A stretch of DNA of 64,000 nucleotides from Hemibagrus wyckioides (lineage: Eukaryota; Chordata; Actinopteri; Siluriformes; Bagridae), in assembly GCF_019097595.1 (NCBI RefSeq), contig NC_080712.1, positions 27,152,646-27,216,645 on the forward strand, in the 5' to 3' direction. Below, piece after piece: positions 1 through 12,960 of the stretch; position 1 is the stretch's first letter; every line of letters starts with the position of its first letter. A program made the translations under genes and the position numbers. The notes below the pieces were generated by a model. It ran no database searches, was not told where the DNA came from, and saw only the letters and a list, made by a program, of their open reading frames with translations.

Positions 1-51
1 AGCTCCAATTGATTTAGAGAATTTATAAGGGCTGTTTGTGACCAGAAGACA

Positions 52-230
52 CATTTACATTTATGGCATTTGGCAGATGCCCTTATCCAGAGCAATTATC
101 TTATACACCTGAACAATTGAGGGTTTAGAGTCTTGCTCATGGGCGGCAGCTTGGTGGTTCTGTGATTCAAACTCACAACCTTCAAATCAGTAGTCCAACA
201 TCTTAACTACTGAGCCACCACATCCCCAAG
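52..230 (-). repeat. tRNA-derived SINE (family S1)
   Basis: Read on the minus strand this begins with a tRNA-like head: an A-box-like gtggctcagtagttaag, then a B-box-like gagtttgaatc. It ends in a tail containing ctctggataagggcatctgc, a 3' end shared by many fish SINEs. A second copy lies in lhb intron 2 (41546-41692). It is a retrotransposed copy, not a functional tRNA gene: there is no complete cloverleaf. The exact family name cannot be fixed without a repeat library. Confidence 0.7.
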
Positions 231-1409
231 ATACATTCCAGGAAAAAAATGTCATCCTTAAAGACGTTTCTCAGCAAGAAGCAAACCATTTTTATAAATA
301 TTTCACATATATTTATAAGTGGGTATGCTGGAATGCCAAGACTGTACAGTTTAATTTTTTCTAAAGTGTATGAGTCCACCACGCATGCATATATATCCTC
401 AGCTGAACCACCTTGTTAGCGCCTCAACAATGCCACCTGGTTAATGTCTCTTTGCAGGATTTATACTACTAGTTCCTTACCCAGCTATAGTGTACAGACT
501 TACATATAGCAAGTGTGATCTTAAGCAAAGGTACTCAATTTCAGCCCTGAATCACCAACAGAGAAAAAGCTTTTTCTGTCCAAATACAACTAATAGACCT
601 GATAATTAACTATTTAGTTGAACTGGTTGTCTTTGAGGAGGGAAATAATCAGTTAGGTTGAACTAAGTACTGCAGACTGACAGCCACGATTTACAGCATT
701 TTGCTGTTAGAAATTAAATAAGATATGCATTTGGACTGTACATTCTCTTACTGATCTTAAGAATAAGCGAAACTGAGTTATAAATGAATGAATAAGTGAA
801 TGAAAGACAGCAAATACAGACTTCAGTAGAATATTACCTCTGAATTAGTACTGAAATGTAATGCCAACTACTTTATGTAAGAGGAAAACAGTTTGTGTCC
901 ATCTCCATCATCCCTAACACATTCCCCATTCCATCACCCAACCTGACCCCATAGAAACAGCAGCTTTGTTACAATTGTACAATTTAATTCTGGCAGTATA
1001 TCTGATAATGACACTTATTGACATTTGAATTTAAAAACAGCTCATGCTGCAGGCAACCCGGGACTCAGACAACCTTGTTTAATGGCTTTAACGACTTTGT
1101 TAGCTGAGTTTAATGGTGGCTGTTATCTGTGTGTATATTACAGAAAATCAAATTGGATTTTCATGCTTTTTAAGTTCACGTATTTGAATTTAAGGATGCA
1201 GCTTATGGTGATGTGTTTTCTGCATTCAATCTCGGTAATTGCTGCCCTGTAGAGTGCTTTACACATAACTGTCTATATAGTAAATACTGAAAGTGCATGA
1301 GGGAGCACTTTCAAACACAGCTCTAGCGTGTTCACCACACACACACAGAATTTCAACCATACTAAAACAAAAAACATACTAAAAATCTTTTTATTAAAAT
1401 TGTATTTAT

Positions 1410-1411
<2 letters not shown>
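231..1411. other. AT-rich noncoding stretch, nothing recognised
   Basis: No ORF with recognisable protein similarity and no repeat family that I can name. Composition is AT-rich with short homopolymer runs. It is probably intronic to plpp4, by inference from the position of that gene's first coding exon on the minus strand. Confidence 0.4.

Positions 1412-1479
<68 letters not shown>
1412..1479. repeat. (ATT)n microsatellite
   Basis: About 22 uninterrupted ATT units. It directly abuts the broken left end of a Tc1-derived element at 1480. Long poly-Ile or poly-Asn/Tyr reading frames across it are artefacts of the repeat. Confidence 0.95.
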
Positions 1480-1480
<1 letters not shown>

Positions 1481-1950
1481 AGGTGTCCCCCTTCTGACAC
1501 CTTTCGTTCAGAACCAGCATTCAACAGTTCAACAGTTTGAGCAACAGTAACTCATCTTGAGCTTTGATCTGACCACACGAGCCAGCCTTCACTCTCCACA
1601 TGCATCAATGAGCCTTGACCCTCCATCACCCTGTCGCCGGTTCACCACTGTTCCTTCCTTGGACCAATTTTGATAGATACTGACCACTGCAGACCGGGAA
1701 CACCCCACAAGTACTGCAGTTTTAGAGATGCTCTGATCCAGTCGTTTTGCTTCACAATTTGGCCCTTGTCAAACTCGCTCAAATCCTTACGCTTGCCCAT
1801 TTTTCCTGCTTCTAACACATCAACTTTGAGGGCAAAATGTTCACTTGCTGCCTAATATATCCCACCCACTAACAGGTGCCATGATGAGGAGATCATCAGC
1901 GTTATTCACTTCACCTGTCATTGCTCAGAATGTTATGCCTGATCGGTGTA
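1480..1950 (-). mobile_element. Tc1/mariner-derived element, family A copy 1 (5'-truncated)
   Basis: The right terminus ends in ttatgcctgatcggtgta, the family A terminal inverted repeat. The left terminus is missing where the (ATT)n tract begins. Read on the minus strand the interior encodes a decayed piece of the N-terminal helix-turn-helix region of a Tc1 transposase (V-G-C-S-R-S-A-like segment around 1690-1720). No DDE catalytic domain is present, so the copy is non-autonomous. Confidence 0.8.
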
Positions 1951-2209
1951 TAAACCCAGTCAATTGTATATTTTCTGACTGCTCATGCTGCATCACAGAG
2001 CACCGTAACCACCATTGGAGGAAAGAGCCATCTGCCAACTTCTGCACTCTGATTGACAGTATGCATTCCTCTTACCCATCCAGACATGAGCAGTTTTGCT
2101 CTCCCAGCTGTGGCATCATGGGAATTCTATTTCCCAACAATAGGCCAACCACACTCTGCTGCACCTTTCAGGAGCCTGGGATTCTTCCAAGTCTCAGTGG
2201 GTTTTTCCC

Positions 2210-2290
2210 CCAACACTTCAGCTTGTTCTCCAGAGATTTATCTAGAGCTGCTCTGTGACAATGTCTATTGTTGAGACTGATTTGAATTTA
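2210..2290. repeat. Fragment of an interspersed repeat shared with 3490-3830
   Basis: The string ctgtgacaatgtctattgtt occurs here and, nearly identically, at about 3533-3552. This shows that both belong to one dispersed family. Only the tail is preserved here. Confidence 0.45.
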
Positions 2291-3489
2291 AAAGACATTA
2301 AATTATTTTTGATATCAGATATTTGCACTCTTATAGCATTATAATTACAGGTTAACTTGGTGAACCTGGCTGCTTTTGTAAATGTATTTCTATATGATAT
2401 TTTTGCAAAAATGTCTCACATTTATACTCACTTGTAGGAAAGTTTAAATTATGTATGAAAACACTACATAGTGCAGAGCTGAGGTTCTCCAGGAGTAGCA
2501 CTTGACATTGGCATGCATGTCTTCAAACATAAAAAGAGTTCCTGTGTGACACACTTTCCCAGGTTTACCGTCATTACTGCAAGTTTTGTTTTTCCCCTAT
2601 TCCCAAGACCTGTCAAGTCGTGCCGTTCACCACTGACATGCCCTTCTCACTACTGCCACATTCTAAGCTCCTCAGGGTGCAGGAAATCTCTGCCTTTTCT
2701 CTACCCCACTAGTTCCTTCAGTTCTAGAGGAGACAAAAACGGCAAAATGGAAGATTTTACTGTCACGCCGAGGCATACGCATTTACCCGGTGACATTCAT
2801 CACTGTTGGCACTCTCATTATTCACACAGCAAATGTCACAGGTGACAGCACGGAATCACACATGACTTATTTCATGTCAAAGATGTGTCCAGGGTAAATT
2901 TATCCAGGCTGTCCAGATAAAATTTATCCTAGCTCTTAAAAGCCCGCATGGGTTGGGTTGTTAAAGCAAGCTAGTGAAAAATCAAACAAGACAAGCTGGG
3001 TGGAGAAAATAAACAGAAGGGTGTTCTTTCTGAATGAAATATTTTGAACCATTCTTCCCCTCTGGAATACTGGGAAAAACCCGATTTGGAAATGCGGCAG
3101 TGACATGTGAATGTGTGAATCCTCAACTACCACTCAAGCTCACAATTAATCTCAACCGGAGTCTATTTTTAACACATATATTTGAGTGATTATATCTGTC
3201 AGTACCTGCTCACAATATTTTCTAACAAATTTTTAATTAAGAACTAGCAGCCTATCGACCCTGACCAGGCTGTTACTAAGGATGAAGGAATTTCCACTGC
3301 GTCTCTGTTTGTCTCGTAAGCTTCATATCCGTCTGCTCATTCACGTCTACATGAAAGTAAGACTTTTGGATTATCTGTGATTATTGTTAAGTTCTGAAGG
3401 ATCCTATTCCTGTCTTACCCAGATGCTGTGTGAACTGGTCTGTCAAGCTTTCTGTATTTCTAGCTGTTTAGAACACATTAACTGTTTAT
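2291..3489. other. Noncoding stretch, no gene seen
   Basis: The ORF at 2513-2845 (110 codons) has no recognisable domain or family resemblance and is treated as chance. No repeat with clear termini was seen. Confidence 0.35.
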
Positions 3490-3830
3490 TCCAAATAATA
3501 CAATTCAATTCAACTTTATTTCTATAAATCTGTGTGACAATGTCTATTGTTAAAAGCAGTATAGAAAGAGACACTCAGGATATCAACTGTAAATTTATAA
3601 ATTTACCACTGCTGAACAAATCAGAGACTTTGGCTAGGAGGATCTTCTTGAGACAATGAGGACGGGACCTTGAGAGGATCCAGACTCATAAGGGAACCCA
3701 TAATCATAAGGGTGACACCAGATAATGCAACTATAAATAATTTCCCTTCTACTGAAACTGTGTACTATATGGCCAACTATAAGGTCAACTCAAGTTTGTC
3801 AGGCACAGGATCTGAAGATGACTTATTAAC
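3490..3830. repeat. Degraded teleost interspersed repeat
   Basis: It starts with a caattcaattcaactttatt-type motif and contains ccttgagaggatccagactc and agggaaccca followed by gggtgacacc. This word order is known from a common dispersed fish repeat. The text around 19430-19620 (tctcaaggtttcctttctca, gtttttcccaccgccactgtc) belongs to the same general class in the opposite orientation. Confidence 0.45.
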
Positions 3831-4835
3831 CCTCATGTTCTGCTCACTAGTGGAATTAGCAATGCTGCAGTGTTCTTTTTGATTAATTTATTAGTAATCA
3901 ATTAATCTTATAGTGGTACTAAATTGTTAACTAATTAGTACTACTATAAGCACAAAAATAATTGAATAGTGTGTGTGGGACTTTTATATTTACTTTTAGT
4001 TTTACTTTTTATTGCTTCTCCTTCTAATATCTGCTCAAAATCCTGTAATACAGATACTACTTTAAATATTTAGAAATATAGATCAAGCCGGAATTGATCC
4101 TGAGCAGTATTATACACAATATTGTCCTGTCGCATTTTGACACGAGTTTCACGGCTCCATGCATGTCCTCGCACTCATCACTTCAGTGCAGAAAACTAGA
4201 CAAAACTGTGGATATTTGCTAATAGTGACTGGAATATTAACAAAGCAAAGCTCTAAGATGCAGAGGGAAGGGTTACACGGTTTATGAGCCGTAATTGGAC
4301 GAATGACGTGATGTGTTCTAACATTTCCCTGTGTGATAAGAGAAATAAGAGGATTAAAGGAAATATTTAAAAATGCTAGCGTTGCAAAAAAAGAAAGGCT
4401 AGTAAACAAGGCAGGAAACCTTATCAGTCGGATACATTAAAGTACTCCGGTGTCATGAGCAGGTCAGTAGTCATGATGAGGCACTTTATTTTTCAACTGA
4501 GAGCTCAGAGTCAACTGGCTTGACATAAAATTCCCAGATTTATTGTGTAGGAAAAATTGTGATACAACTACACAGACAGAACAGACGTTTTCTCCTTTTC
4601 TCACTCGCTCATCAATTTTAAGAGCCGTGAAGACTGGACAAGTACTCTGACAAGTAGCTGATATTTCAACTCAAGTCTACTCAAGTCTACGCTCTCTCTT
4701 GTTCATGCTTTCTCTCTCTCTCTGTCACTTTCTTTTTATGTACTGTAGGGCATTAAAGTGGGTGACAATAAGGAGGCACATTCCTGTGTTTAAAAAGAAA
4801 GGTTTTAGGCCATCCAGACTTTTATCTTTAAAATG

Positions 4836-4874
<39 letters not shown>

Positions 4875-5458
4875 TTGAAGAAAATGACATTTAATGAACG
4901 TGCTTCATTTTGTGTTCAAGAAGTTGGAGAAAAGATGTGAGAAAGATTGAAAGAGAGAAAGACAGACAGACTGACTGGCACTGTAAATCCATGCTATGGA
5001 CCATCCTTCAGCTTATGCTACCTCCTCAGATGTGAGCTGGAGGTGTTCCAGCAACCACACAAAAGAACATTTTAATTCAGTTCCCTCTGACTGATGATGG
5101 ATCGCTGCAGTACTGGCTCCCTTACTCCCTGCTTTTTAGGATTTATCCTGCTTGGCTAAGTGCACTTCCAGATTCTGGCAACACACTTTTGTGCAAGACA
5201 TAAAAACAAATTAAGTGCAAACACGACCCAACGTTATCGTCTGTCCTTAGTTTGATAAACTGTTTATTAATTAGAAAAACTTTTAAAAATTCTTTGTATG
5301 GTGTTCCTAGCAAGCAGTAACTACTGGACTGTACTGGAGCACAGTTTCTAATGGCAAATTATAGCAATTTTTCACTACTTTTAGGAGGAGCTCAATTACT
5401 ACATGTCTTTGCTACATGCTAAAATTGCTCATGCCCTGGATGGTGGGAAGGATACCAT

Positions 5459-5460
<2 letters not shown>
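3831..5460. other. AT-rich noncoding stretch with an (AAT)n tract
   Basis: A trinucleotide (AAT) microsatellite of about 12 units occupies 4836-4872. Nothing else here resembles an exon or a named element. Confidence 0.5.

Positions 5461-5524
<64 letters not shown>
5461..5524. repeat. (TC)32 microsatellite
   Basis: Sixty-four bases of pure alternating T and C. It is a perfect polypyrimidine mirror repeat, the sequence class able to form triplex DNA. Confidence 0.97.
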
Positions 5525-5527
<3 letters not shown>

Positions 5528-8500
5528 CTCACTTAAAGTGATTTGGGCTAAACGGACATTCACGTCATGATGCAAAGAATTACAATGGTGAAATTAAATG
5601 CAGTAACCATGAACTCCATTTTTAAATTTAAGTTAAATGATTCTTGGCTATTGAAGTTTCTGAAATTTAAACATTTATGGAAACTGACAATATTTATTTA
5701 TTTTAACGGAATTGATATTTTCATCTGTGGCCATAGGAAGTTTTGAACTTGTGTCTGAACATAAGAACGTGTGGCCTCACATGGCCTGAATTCAGTGCAT
5801 TAACTCACTGATATACTGATTATGTTTTAATAAAGAGTGACATTCAGCGGTTCTGAATTATCCATCTTCAACTTCACCACATCCACAGAGACTAGAAGAC
5901 TACTTTCCTGATGAAGCCCAGCCTCTGTGCACATGAGCATAAGCAGTTTATACACGGTCTTCTGTATTAGTTTGGAAAAAGAAGTCCAGCTGTATTTCTG
6001 CCTAATTAACTGATTTTTTATTAAGACTCATTTCTTATGAGGTTATAAATGGAAACGTGACATAACTGCGAGCATGCGATGTGTTAAGCCTCTGACCATG
6101 GTGTCTCAGTTAAATGAGAGGACTGTAAAGCTCTTTTTATTAAAACAGAACAAAAATATGTGCTGCTTCGGCATGTTGCCCCGTCATGCTCTGCTGATCA
6201 GCGTAGCTTTTAAACAAAAAAAAAAAGTACAAAATGTAAATGACTTGCAGCTTATTTGAGAGCAGCTCGTGACTTGTGTGAGAACAAAAGGCCTTGTGGA
6301 AGCTTGCACTTTATTTATTTTTTTATTTTTTTATTAACACCACTTGTTTAAGATGCAGGGTAGACACTGCTATCCAATCAATATGCCTTTCGTATATTAC
6401 ACCCCTAATAATAAATAAATCATGAATATCATGCATATATACAGCATATATATATATCTCACACTTTCTTTAATATTGTGGTGCCAGGTTAGATACGAAT
6501 ATATTAGACGTTAATATATATTCAGGAATATATTGAAGGGATTTAAGCCCCCAGTTATATGAAGCAGCGTGTTCCAGTTATTCTCATCGGCTTAGTCCTT
6601 AAATGAAAATCATTCTCCTCTAAACATTGTGAAATTGCACGAGGATCAGTGTCAAAATAGCTCAGAGATAAGGATTTAAATGGCCGTTTCGGACCTTACG
6701 CATTGTGTACAGGAAATTTGTGTTTTAACAGCAGAAAAGAAAAATATCCTAGCTGTAATAATGGCAGCTCGACATGTGAAGCCAGAGTAAAAGAGAAAGT
6801 GAAGGTGGTGGCTCGGCCTATAAGATTGCTTCCTATATATATATAAAAGATATATATAAGATATATACATCTTTCTAATCGACACACGTGTTTTGTTTTA
6901 GCTCATGTCCTGCCTTTCGTGTATCATAATTATTCTCTCCTATTTCTTTTTCCTTCTTGATCTGTCCCTTGTTGTGTTTCCCTCATGTGTCTTGTGTTCT
7001 TCGTGAAGTACAAGCAGTCAACTTGCAACCCTTTTGCTTTTTGATTTATGCTCTGCCCACGTCTTTTATCTTTTTTTTTTTGTACCCTCTGATATTCTGT
7101 TTGTTGATCGCCTGACTTGTGCCTGATACCGTTTTCCAGAGGGCCTTGCGATTGGGATTTGTCTGCTTGGTTTAACAAACATCCCGCTGTCCTGCAGCTG
7201 CATCCTCTTCCCAGTTTCTGTCCTGACAAACATCAGTTAATTTTACTCATCAGCGATATCGATACAGAAAAAAAGTTTGGTCAAAAACAGCAAACAAACT
7301 TTCTAAATAAATGTTATGTATAACTAGGGCAAGTGTTCTTTACTGAAAAGATGTTTATGTTGCTTGACATATCTTCTGTCTGACCAAATTCAAGAGACGT
7401 GGCTGAAACGTCCTAGAGCCACTGTAGACGTGCCGGGATTCATTTAGGACAACAGAATATTGTGTGCTACAGAGTCAGAGAATGGTGTAATTATCCACAT
7501 TCCTGCCATGTGGCATAATAACACACATCATCTGGCTTTCTAGTAGATATTTCATAGGGAGCTTATTTCCTGAGCATGAGAGGAGAGCGGACAAACCGAA
7601 ATACACAGCAGGTTTCGCTGGAGGTCATCAAATAAAGCCACTGAAATCCCTTGATTTTTATTTAGACCTCCAGCCATCCCTCTCTCCATCCGTCGGTCCA
7701 ATACAGGAGTTGATTTTCTCAGTATGGAACTGAAGAGTTTAACATTGTGTTTTTGTTTTCCACAATGGATGTCCACAATTTTTATTTTTTTTTTTTAAGT
7801 AATTTTCCTTTCTTATTATCTTGTGGAGGAATAACAAGCAAGATTGAGGAAAAAAAAACACACAGATGTGAAACATGATGGTGAGTGAGGAGGTAATTTA
7901 ATTTGGTTTTCCCGTTTTATTTAAAATGTTCTCTTGGGTCCTGTTTAGTCCTGTTAGTTCCTAATTTACATAATGTGGTTGCGGTTTTCTGTCTCACAAT
8001 ACTGGAAAAACTGTCATAATTTTTGTATTTTTTGGTTGAAATTGCTGTCTGTGTGGCGTTAGATCGCACTCTAATCAGAGGAATAGAGAAAAAATTTCAA
8101 CCTGTAGAGCAGGAAATTGTCTCATAAAAAACATAACTTAATATTAGCCCCGGCATATTAATGCTATTCTTTAGCTTTGACAGTCTTACTTTTAGCAATA
8201 ATAACAGTAATTGCATTTAGAAGGCGCTGATTGTATTCTGTGATGGATTTATTTAATCTTGAACCATGAATTAAACATATCGAGTGAGTTGTGGAACACA
8301 GGCTACGCTACTTAGTCAAAATGTAAGAGTTTCTCAGAAAAAATGTGCAAAGGCAATTGATAAACAAAATGGTAATGGTAACTATTCAAGAACCGAAAAT
8401 TGTGGGGTTTTTTTTTTTTTTTTTTTATAGCACAGTCAGGAACATTTACAACAAGACACTGCAAATATCTTCGGTAGTTAAGCAAAATTACTCATCGAAA

Positions 8501-9954
8501 TTCTCAAATTAGCCTTCCAGAAATGCACAAAACTACGCAGGGCAGGACCTTCATGCTTGCTGGATGAATAAATGAACTTTTTTTTTTACTGCTGTAGTTA
8601 TTCCACTAATCATGCTATGTAGCTCAAATCTATTGTTCATTAAGTTCACTAGTTCCAGTAGGTCATCCGATGTACTTGACAATCGGAGCTATTGGGATGT
8701 CTGAGCATTTGCTCCATCATCAGGAGATTATGAATCTGAATCCTGATTGTCCCCGTCATATCCCTGAGAGTCCAGGAAAGTCCACGAAAGCATAATTGGC
8801 CTGGTTTCTAAATGGGAACAATGGATTTATCTCTTCTTGTTAATCAGAGCTGGTTGAATGCAGGTACCTGCTTATAGATACAGAAAAGGGAACCTGATGT
8901 ACTCCTCCAGGCACATTCAAGAGTTTAATGATGTTGCATGTGTCAAAGGAAACACGTGAGCCGTTAACCTTGAAGAAAAAAAAAAAAAAAAAACAGCTAG
9001 AAAATGGGAATTTCGGTACCTTAAATTTTGCTGATTTTAATATCATTTAAGAAGACCTCTCTTATACCATATTAAAATATAATCTCATTTAGTGTTTCAG
9101 GGCAATTTAAGAACACTTAATTATTCAGGCATTGTACTCAGTAAAAGCTCCACTTCTCCACTGTGAGAAATGACCACAAACATAGTAGCGCCTGACCTCA
9201 TGCAGAACGCTTAAATGCCACAAGTCTCTGTGAGACATACGGGAAGAAGCAGTGCATAAAAACCCAGCATGTGTTTTTTAAGGGCAATCAAAAAAGTGTC
9301 ATTACAATCTAAAACATAGGTCAAAGCACAGGCAGGAAGTGACCCATGTTATGTAACCACAACAAAAACAAGGATTAAAAACGGGTATAAACTGGAAGTC
9401 TAATCAAAAATCAAACTGAAAACATTATCATTTTTGCAAATAATGAAAAACAGGTGGAGGAACAGGACCACTAAGTGAAAACCAGAACATGTCATGAAAG
9501 AATGAATGAATGAAGGAATATAAATGAATGAAATTAACTTGTCAGAAGCTCATTACTCATAAAGCAGGTTGATCAAGACTGATTTTGACTCAAAAGTGGC
9601 TTATGAATTAACTGTCAACAGAAGAACAGGAATGAATAATTATGTAAGCAGATGCTAATAGTGCTTGCTTGTTTCCTTTCTACTTTCTACACACTGTGTT
9701 TATGGAGCTCTCTGTAGTAAACAGCGGTTATTTCTTCTATATAATTAACTGTTTATATACCATGGACCGGTTTGATACCGGACCATTTTACCGCAGCACA
9801 GGGGTGGGAAGGTCAGGGGATGGGCGGACTTTTATTTTTTTTTGGTCATTTCAGCGTGGGTTAGCTTGCAGACTTACTGATGTATGGAAAAACCCGTGAC
9901 TGAGTCAAATGCGGGAATGTGGCGAGGTCGTAAGTGGCAATTTTTCCAGTGGCA
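5525..9954. other. Noncoding stretch, mainly unclassified
   Basis: The stretch is AT-rich with several poly-T/poly-A runs (for example 8405-8426 and 8973-8991). Positions 6905-7230 have the T-rich, tgt/ctt-rich texture of a decayed retrotransposon LTR, but no paired LTR, primer-binding site or pol remnant was found. A short GC-rich patch at 9755-9850 (ccatggaccggtttgatacc) resembles a hAT-type repeat fragment. No exon was recognised. Confidence 0.35.
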
Positions 9955-10860
9955 GACCGTCAGGGCCAGCAAGGCCTTCTCTGCTGGCCTAAACAGCAGT
10001 GATGTGAATCACTGACTTGCATGTTAATATATTTAATATATTTTTCCATGAATGTGTATTAAATTACCAATAGTCTATTCTCTACATTTCATAGCTTTTC
10101 TCTTGGTTGTGCTGCTTCCAGTAGTGTATATTTATGATTAGAGTATTTATCCAATCATATTTCACCCAGTGGCTGACATCATGTGTTGCCCAGCCTTAAG
10201 GCCTTCAGAATTAATAGTGCAGGCGCCCGTAGCTTAAAATAAGTGGCAATGAAACTGTTCCATTAACCAATCAGATTTCGAGTTGGCGTCACTGGAGCCA
10301 TCCAGCAGGCATACGATTATGTCAGCAATTTCCCGTCCTTTGATTGGATAATTGGAGCAGTCAGAGACAGCGACCCGCACAAACTAAATATATATATATT
10401 TTAACTCACAATGGCTGACAGAATCGATTTGGTCGCGGACATCCTTACAAATGCATTTTCAAGGCGGACTTTTCATGAAAATCCTTTTGATTCTTCAAAA
10501 TAGTTGGTGTGCATTTTCAAGAACCATTTATGCTTTTGGGTTTTCTTTTTTGCCTTCTTTTTCAGTTTGCCTTCATTTCAGATCCCTGGGGTGGGCTGTG
10601 GTTTTTTTTTGCTGCAGTGAAAGGAAACTTGTGAGACTGAATTGTGTTAATTTGTTTTTTTGCTATATGTAATGTAATTTTATTCATGTTCGCTACAAGA
10701 GCCTGTGACAACGCACTGTTATACAGTGTTTCTATATTCGCTGCGTCTCATTTCGGATGCTGCGTTCCCCGGAGATTGCAGTTTGCTGCATACGGCATCA
10801 AGAATGTCTTTATTGAGAAAAGTAACCGTAATAAAATGGACTATTCCTTGTGAGGTGTGA
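9955..10860 (+). mobile_element. Probable hAT-type (ZMYM-like) transposon 5' remnant
   Basis: A left boundary like cagggccagcaaggccttct is followed by about 450 bp of leader. An ORF then starts at 10411 and reads MADRIDLVADIL, with FSRRTF shortly after, before a stop at 10501-10503. From memory, fish hAT-like ZMYM-type proteins begin with a very similar MAD.VDLV..I stretch followed by FSRRTFQE. The rest of the transposase, including the zinc-finger and hAT dimerisation regions, is absent. The family call rests on that short N-terminal match and is uncertain. Confidence 0.4.
10411..10503 (+). pseudogene. N-terminal fragment of a hAT/ZMYM-like transposase
   Basis: Thirty codons from ATG to TAG. 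The first 20 or so residues carry the MADRIDLVADIL and FSRRTF blocks described for the surrounding element. The following residues diverge and hit a stop, so this is a broken first exon or a truncated copy. It is unlikely to make a working protein. Confidence 0.35.
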
Positions 10861-12539
10861 AATACTGTAGACTAATTTCTTTTTCCCTTTTTGGAGCTAG
10901 CACATGGTAAGAATTTGATAAGTATAGTAATATTGTTCTGAGAATCATGACTGCAAATCACATTTACTCGAGTGTGTAACGATGCATCTTTAACGCAGTT
11001 GCACTGTTTGAACACATTAACGGTTATATGCCTTCACAACCACGCTATAACTATTAATGAGATCTTCACTTTTAAGCGACACCAGAAATGCACTGCTGCA
11101 ATCTGCAGTGTCCATAAAAGAGGCTGCAGAAGTCGGGTAGATTAACCGACTTTGGAGCTTTACTTTGCTTTAAAATGTCACCTCAGGTGCTGCTACAGAG
11201 CTCAGTATGATTCAGTTGATCGTTTTCCCTGGGTCAGAGACTTTGTTTACTCAATTAAACTTTTATTTATTTTTAAGACGATGAACATTTAGCAGAATTT
11301 GTTTACAATACATCCTGTTTTTAGCCAATTTTGATTTTTTTTTAATGCTAATGTAAGATTGCTTGCTTTCCAAATACCTAGTAATGCTAATTGTTTTGCA
11401 TTATTTATGACCAAATAAAAATCATGACAGAAAACACTCCTTTTTTTTTTATTCTTATTTAAAATTTGTTCAGAATATCCCGAGACTCGTCGCCATTCTT
11501 AAAACCCTTTACACTAATAGTTATATATCTGTTGTTTTTTTATTGATTATCTTGGATACTACCAGCCTAACCTGGGGGAATTAAGAGATAAAACCTGGCT
11601 CATGCCAGCTTTGGATGAGAAAAGCATTTTGGAACGATGGGATAAAGCAGTCTGAGGCAGTCACTCTCCAGAAATACAAGGGGGAGGGGGGTGAAATTGG
11701 CAAGGAGCTCCAATTCTACTGCAAGATGAATATTTCGGAGAGATGATCCAAGATGAAATGTTTGGAATTAGCATGAGTACAGGCTGTGAAAATAAATATG
11801 AACTGAATTACATCTTCCAGTACTGAGGTGGTAGAAATGATCCTTTTTAAATAATTGTGCAGATGCTATACGACTTTAATTTCTCTATTCTATGGATAGA
11901 TTTTGTTATCTGTTTATTGGTTAGAGGCACTTTTCCCTTTCAATTAATGCAGTTAAGTTGTTTCTTAAATGAGGCTCATGTATGATTCACTAACCCTGAA
12001 GTACACGTTTCTTGGCTCGACTTTGACAAGATATATTTAATATCACCATATGTTATGAATATCGGAATATGAGGTTGTTAAATCTAACTCAGAAAGTGTA
12101 ATAAAATACCAAAAGTTTTCATACACTACTACTAGAATCCCTGCATGATGTAAAAACTTCCCATATCTCCAGTCAATTATGTAGGGAACTCATTTATCTA
12201 ATTATAATGTTAGCAAACTGCTACATCGTATTATATGGCATGGAGCTGTGAGATCTTGTAGTATAGTAGTGGATGTGGGTGTATGTAGAGACAGCTCGTT
12301 ACGGAGGTACTGCCTACTCGCTCGGCGCTGCTGAAAACAAGCCCTAATTACAGACATCTTTGAGTACATGCGAAGAAGAGTAACCATCAGATGCAAAGTA
12401 AATGATTAGACCCAAAGGCACTGTACAAGTAAAACTGATTGAAACTGCTTTCCAGACTTATTTCCCCAAACTAAGTGTAATACAAACTAGTGAAAGAAGC
12501 ATCAATTAATTTTATTCTGCTTTGTCCTGCTTTAACAAT
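10861..12539. other. Noncoding stretch, nothing recognised
   Basis: No exon or clear repeat. Positions 11560-11780 are less AT-rich than their surroundings and free of simple repeats, so they could be a conserved noncoding block. That cannot be judged without an alignment. Confidence 0.3.
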
Positions 12540-12960
12540 CTTCAGTAACTCTGTGTCCTGATCCAGAGTCTATGGGGGGAACACATTCCTTGATGTGATG
12601 CCAATCCATCACGTTATTCCTTTACACACACATTTACACCTTAGGGAGTAAGGGAGTAGGGAGCAACTTAGAGTATTGATTCCACCCAACTGCATGTATC
12701 TAGGAAGTGGTAGGAAACTAATTCTCTAAATAAAAAGATAAACATCTGTGGTTAATAATCTTAATATGAATAGTACAATGATGCAGTAGGCAATGTTGCC
12801 ACCTCACTCCCCCAGGGTCTCGGATTCAGTTCTACATGGGTTTCTTCATCGGATTCCTCTAACCTCCCAAAACATTCCTGTATGGAGGGACTGGTGTTTT
12901 ACCCAGTGTGTATTCCCATCTCACGTTCCCAAGACATGCTTTAAATCAGGATAAAGTGGC
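12540..12960. repeat. Two inverted fragments of a tRNA/LINE-tailed SINE (family S2)
   Basis: Positions 12540-12720 read as the minus-strand body of the repeat found intact at 24172-24515 (gatgccaatccatcacg, acacacatttacacc). Positions 12780-12960 read as its plus-strand head and body (gcaatgttgccacctcac, then cctcccaaaacattcctg). The two decayed pieces face in opposite directions. Confidence 0.5.

Noticed and set aside
1273..1540. Frames with long poly-isoleucine
   Set aside because: Direct translation of the (ATT)n microsatellite.
6905..7230. Possible LTR
   Set aside because: Only the T-rich texture is suggestive; no paired LTR, primer-binding site, polypurine tract or pol remnant was seen.
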